A stretch of DNA of 9,699 nt, taken from positions 1 to 9,699 of the forward strand of contig CAMIHT010000053.1 of the NCBI GenBank assembly GCA_946222725.1, written 5' to 3'. Source of the stretch: Actinotignum schaalii. GTDB lineage: Bacteria; Actinomycetota; Actinomycetes; Actinomycetales; Actinomycetaceae. The notes below the pieces were generated by a model. That model ran no database searches and had not been told where the DNA came from. It saw nothing but the letters and a program-made list of their open reading frames with translations. Shown here in pieces: positions 6,979 through 9,699 of the stretch (positions are counted from its first letter, which is position 1; each line of letters starts with the position of its first letter). The translations under genes and the position numbers were made by a program.

Positions 6979-7575
6979 CTAGCTAAAAATTGGCCCCGTG
7001 GTGCGTGAGCGCTTGAGCTCGAAGAAACCGGGGGTGCGAGCCAGGGCGAGGCAGCCATCCCAGAGGGCGAGGGCGGCCTGCCCGTGCGGGGCCGGGGAGA
7101 TGACGGGCCCGAAGAAGGCTGCGCCGTCGAATGAAATAATGGGCACGCCCACCTCATTGCCCACGAGGGCCAGCCCGGCCGCCACGCTCTCGCGTAGTGC
7201 GGCGTCGTAATGGGCGGCGTCGTTCAAATATTCGCTACCTTCACCGAGAGCCGCGAGCACTTCAGCGAGGATTTCGCGCCCCACGGGGCGCCGATCTTCG
7301 TGAATAGCCTGCCCCAATGCGGTGTAGAACTCGTCGAGTTTCTCGTTACCTTCGAGCTGGGCAATTTTCATGGCGACGAGCGCCGTTTCGCGCCCCTCCT
7401 CCACGTGAGCGCGGTACTCCACGGAAATATCTTTCCCCTCGTTGAGGATGGCGAGGGAGAAGGGGCGCCATGTGACGGTGAAATCGCGGGCGGCGGCGAC
7501 CTCCGCGACCCAGCGGGAAGTAATCCACGTCCACGGACATGTTGCATCAAACCAGAATTCAACCTGAGTAGTCAT
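6979..7575 (-). CDS. DsbA-family thioredoxin-fold protein (mycothiol-dependent nitroreductase Rv2466c-like)
   Basis: The protein is a cytosolic thioredoxin-fold oxidoreductase with a helical insert, closest in recognisable motifs to M. tuberculosis Rv2466c, which uses mycothiol to reduce disulfides and certain nitro compounds. Visible matches are VEFWFDATCPWTWITSRW (5-22), LAILNE (41-46), the cis-Pro loop VGVPII (P145), AFFGPV (153-158) and the C-terminal FFELKRSRT (184-192). The active site is CPWT: Cys13 is kept, but the resolving Cys of Rv2466c (CPWC) is Thr16, so a monothiol mechanism with mycothiol is expected. The chosen start at 7575 gives 198 residues with the fold beginning at once; a longer frame from 7773 adds 66 residues unlike the family that cross the intergenic region. 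A TTGGAT hexamer lies 6 nt before the ATG. The gene is divergent from pepN, the arrangement also found at Rv2466c/Rv2467. Confidence 0.9.
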   Translation of the reverse strand: MTTQVEFWFDATCPWTWITSRWVAEVAAARDFTVTWRPFSLAILNEGKDISVEYRAHVEEGRETALVAMKIAQLEGNEKLDEFYTALGQAIHEDRRPVGREILAEVLAALGEGSEYLNDAAHYDAALRESVAAGLALVGNEVGVPIISFDGAAFFGPVISPAPHGQAALALWDGCLALARTPGFFELKRSRTTGPIFS

Positions 7576-7587
7576 GGTTCTATCCAA
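7576..7587 (-). promoter_or_regulatory. Putative leaderless promoter of the dsbA-family gene
   Basis: On the minus strand TTGGAT (7582-7587) is followed by six bases and the ATG at 7575. The hexamer differs from TAnnnT at the second base, so the call is weaker than for rpiB or pepO. GGAT could alternatively serve as a poor ribosome binding site 8 nt from the start. Confidence 0.3.
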
Positions 7588-7637
7588 GCGTGAAAGCGGG
7601 CGCCGCGGGCCTCCTCGCGCCATAAGCGAAACTGGAA

Positions 7638-7666
7638 CGGTGCGACAACGGCGCGACAACGGTGCG
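7638..7666 (+). repeat. 11-bp tandem repeat, 2.6 copies, in the divergent promoter region
   Basis: CGGTGCGACAA (7638-7648) is followed by CGGCGCGACAA (7649-7659, one change) and a partial CGGTGCG (7660-7666). The 11-bp period is about one helical turn, so copies face the same side of the DNA. It lies between the dsbA-family gene and pepN and could be a regulator-binding array, or a simple slippage product. Confidence 0.6.
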
Positions 7667-7707
7667 GCCGAAAGCGGGCACGGCGGGCACTGGCGCGCCA
7701 GAACCGG

Positions 7708-7753
7708 TAGGATTTCACGTAAATTGTGCTGAAAGCCAAGGAAAGGAAGCTTG
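7708..7753 (+). promoter_or_regulatory. Putative pepN promoter and ribosome binding site
   Basis: Two -10-like hexamers, TAGGAT (7708-7713) and TAAATT (7720-7725), precede pepN; neither has a clear -35 box. A strong purine-rich ribosome binding site, AAGGAAAGGAAG (7738-7749), lies just before the ATG at 7754. Unlike the other single genes here, pepN therefore looks leadered. Confidence 0.55.
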
Positions 7754-9699
7754 ATGGCCGGGACTAATCTCACCCGCGCAGAAGCTGCGGAGCGCGCACA
7801 GATCGTAGCGACGCAGAATTACCGCATTGAACTTGATCTAACCACCGGGGAGGAAACCTTCGCGGCGGTGACCGAAATTGATTTTGAAGCAACGCCGGGT
7901 GCCGATACGTTCCTCGACCTCATCGCGAAGTCGGTGGAGCGCGTGGTGCTCAACGGTGCGGAGCTCGACCCGGCCAGCTACCAGGATTCACGCCTGCCGC
8001 TGCCGAACCTGGCTGCACAGAATACGGTGCGGGTGGAATCCACCCAGTACTACTCGCGCACCGGCGAGGGCCTGCACCGCTACGTGGATCCGGCCGACGG
8101 TGAGGTCTACCTCTACTCCCAGTTTGAGGTGGCGGACGCGCGGCGGGTCTTCGCGAATTTCGAGCAGCCTGATCTCAAGGCGAATTTCACTTTCACGGTG
8201 ACCGCGCCGGAAAACTGGAAGGTCTTTTCCGTCTCTCCCACCCCCGAACCGGTGGCGCTGGGAGAAGGCAAGGCCCGCTGGGACTTCACCCCCACCGAGC
8301 GCCTATCCACCTACCTGGTGGCGATTGTGGCCGGCCCCTACGAGGGTGTGGAAGGCGAGCCTTTCCATTCCATCGACGGGCGCGATATTCCGCTGGGTGT
8401 GTACGCGCGCAAGTCGCTGGCACCCTACCTGGATGCGGATGAGATTTTCACCATCACCCGCCAGGGATTTGACTACTACGAAGCTAATTACGGCCATCCC
8501 TACCCGTTCCGCAAGTACGACCAGGTGTTCTGCCCCGAATACAACGCGGGCGCCATGGAGCATCCGGGCCTGGTGACCATCGTGGAAACCTATGTGTTCC
8601 GCACCAAGCCCACCGGCGCGATTATCGACCGGCGTACCATCACCATCCTGCACGAACAGGCCCATATGTGGTTCGGTGACCTGGTCACCATGAAGTGGTG
8701 GGATGACCTGTGGCTCAACGAATCTTTCGCGGAGTTCATGAGCCACCTGGCCGCTGCCAATAACACCCGCTGGAAGGATGCCTGGACCACCTTCCTCGCA
8801 TCTGAAAAGACCTGGGCGATCCAGCAGGATCAGCTTCCCTCCACCCACCCGATTGCCGCGGATATTCGCGATCTGGAAGATGTGCTCGTCAATTTTGATG
8901 GCATCACCTACGGCAAGGGTGCCTCCGTGCTCAAGCAGCTGGTGGCCTACGTGGGTCAAGAACAATTCCTGGCCGGGGTGCGTGCCTATATTGCTAAGCA
9001 CAAGTGGGGCAATGCCACGCTCAGCGATCTGCTCACCGAACTGGAAGCGTCCTCCGGGCGTGACCTCAAGGAATGGACCCGGGTGTGGCTGGAAGAATCC
9101 GGTGTTAACACCCTGCGTCCCGAAGTCGAATCGAGCAGCGGGGTGATCGACCGCCTCACCGTGGTTCAGACGAACGACGCGAACTCCTCCCTGCGCCCGC
9201 ACCGTATCCGCATTGCCGGGTATGACCTGGACGGTGACGCGCTGCGTTGCGTGAAGTCCGAATGGGTGGATATTGCCGGTGAACGCACCGAGATCGCCTC
9301 CTTCGCGGGTGCTGAACGCCCCGACCTCATCCTCCTCAACAGCCAGGATTGGGGTTACGCCAAGATCCGCTTCGATGCTGATTCCTTCCGGGTAGCGCTG
9401 GAGAACCTCGACAAGTTCGATAACCACCTGGATCGTTCCGTGGTGGTCTTCGCGGCGATGGATATGATGCGCGACGGCGAGCTCGATGCGCATACCTACG
9501 CCGATATCGCCTTGGCAGTGCTGGCGGACGAAACCGATGGCACTGTATTGCGCGTGGTGCTCGGCTCCCTGCATTCCGCGGTTGAGCTGTACTCCAACCC
9601 GGCCACCCGCGCGGAGTTCGCCGCTGCCGTTTCCGAGCGTATTTTCGAACTGGCGCTCACCGCGGCACCGGGTTCCGACCGCCAGCTCCAGCTCATGGG
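7754..9699 (+). CDS. pepN: M1 family aminopeptidase N (3' end outside window)
   Basis: PepN is a cytosolic zinc aminopeptidase that removes N-terminal residues from peptides, a late step in protein turnover. The window holds 648 codons plus two bases; actinobacterial PepN is usually about 840-860 residues, so most of the C-terminal ERAP1-like helical domain is missing. The frame is open from the ATG at 7754 to the end. The N-terminal beta domain includes YLYSQFEVADARRVFANFEQ, the usual substrate-anchoring region. The catalytic domain has HEQAH (H300, E301, H304), the third zinc ligand E323 in WLNESF, exactly 18 residues after the second His, and the proton-donor Tyr386 in ITYGKGA. The exopeptidase motif, normally GAMEN, reads GAMEH (266-270), and the usual HELAH is HEQAH. 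Both are unusual but leave zinc ligands and catalytic Glu intact. A strong ribosome binding site supports the start. The neighbour on the other strand is the Rv2466c-like gene, as in M. tuberculosis. Confidence 0.95.
   Translation, partial: MAGTNLTRAEAAERAQIVATQNYRIELDLTTGEETFAAVTEIDFEATPGADTFLDLIAKSVERVVLNGAELDPASYQDSRLPLPNLAAQNTVRVESTQYYSRTGEGLHRYVDPADGEVYLYSQFEVADARRVFANFEQPDLKANFTFTVTAPENWKVFSVSPTPEPVALGEGKARWDFTPTERLSTYLVAIVAGPYEGVEGEPFHSIDGRDIPLGVYARKSLAPYLDADEIFTITRQGFDYYEANYGHPYPFRKYDQVFCPEYNAGAMEHPGLVTIVETYVFRTKPTGAIIDRRTITILHEQAHMWFGDLVTMKWWDDLWLNESFAEFMSHLAAANNTRWKDAWTTFLASEKTWAIQQDQLPSTHPIAADIRDLEDVLVNFDGITYGKGASVLKQLVAYVGQEQFLAGVRAYIAKHKWGNATLSDLLTELEASSGRDLKEWTRVWLEESGVNTLRPEVESSSGVIDRLTVVQTNDANSSLRPHRIRIAGYDLDGDALRCVKSEWVDIAGERTEIASFAGAERPDLILLNSQDWGYAKIRFDADSFRVALENLDKFDNHLDRSVVVFAAMDMMRDGELDAHTYADIALAVLADETDGTVLRVVLGSLHSAVELYSNPATRAEFAAAVSERIFELALTAAPGSDRQLQLM

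Noticed and set aside
7576..7773. 66-residue N-terminal extension of the dsbA-family protein
   Set aside because: It would cross the divergent promoter region and overlap the pepN start, has no similarity to the family's N-terminus, and the thioredoxin fold begins directly after the ATG at 7575.
8303..9574. 423-codon open frame on the minus strand inside pepN
   Set aside because: It is antisense to the M1 catalytic and downstream domains, with no known motif and no ribosome binding site of note; a codon-bias shadow.

Overview
The window is chromosomal DNA from a high-GC Gram-positive bacterium (Actinomycetota). This is inferred from the GC-rich third codon positions, a mycobacterial-type RpiB, a DsbA-family protein like the mycothiol-dependent nitroreductase Rv2466c, and actinobacterial-style PepO, PepN and DesK/DesR-like proteins. 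The moderate GC content and the gene set would suit an Actinomycetaceae-like host (Actinomyces, Trueperella, Arcanobacterium and relatives), but the sequence does not prove a genus.

Layout. (1) 1-357: 3' part of a serine acetyltransferase gene (cysE, +), convergent with rpiB (364-810, -). (2) 811-915: divergent promoter region between rpiB and pepO. (3) 916-2982: an M13 zinc endopeptidase gene (pepO, +). (4) 2983-3173: a regulatory intergenic region with a 24-bp interrupted inverted repeat enclosing a perfect 16-bp palindrome. (5) 3174-6947: a four-gene unit, ABC ATPase, ABC-2 permease, DesK/LiaS-type histidine kinase and LuxR-type response regulator. Both the ATPase/permease and kinase/regulator junctions are 4-base ATGA overlaps. 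(6) 6948-6978: a convergent junction inside a strong two-part hairpin. (7) 6979-7575: the DsbA-family gene (-). (8) 7576-7753: a divergent intergenic region with an 11-bp tandem repeat. (9) 7754-9699: 5' part of an M1 aminopeptidase gene (pepN, +) that runs off the end.

How the parts may work together. The ABC/two-component unit looks like a self-contained sense-and-export module of the LnrJKLMN/YvfRSTU kind. The kinase would sense a membrane or antimicrobial signal, and the regulator would bind the palindrome upstream of the ATPase gene. The transporter would then remove the compound or adjust the membrane. PepO and PepN are cytosolic zinc peptidases that could act in turn on peptides. The orientation rpiB(-), dsbA(-), pepN(+) matches Rv2465c-Rv2466c-Rv2467 in Mycobacterium tuberculosis. 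Here, however, pepO and the ABC/two-component unit lie between rpiB and the dsbA gene, as if inserted into an old conserved block.

The most striking regulatory pattern is that several genes without a clear ribosome binding site (rpiB, pepO, the ABC ATPase, and less exactly the dsbA gene) have a TAnnnT-like -10 hexamer exactly 6 nt before the ATG. This is the geometry expected of leaderless mRNAs. No mobile element, tRNA, rRNA or CRISPR array was seen.
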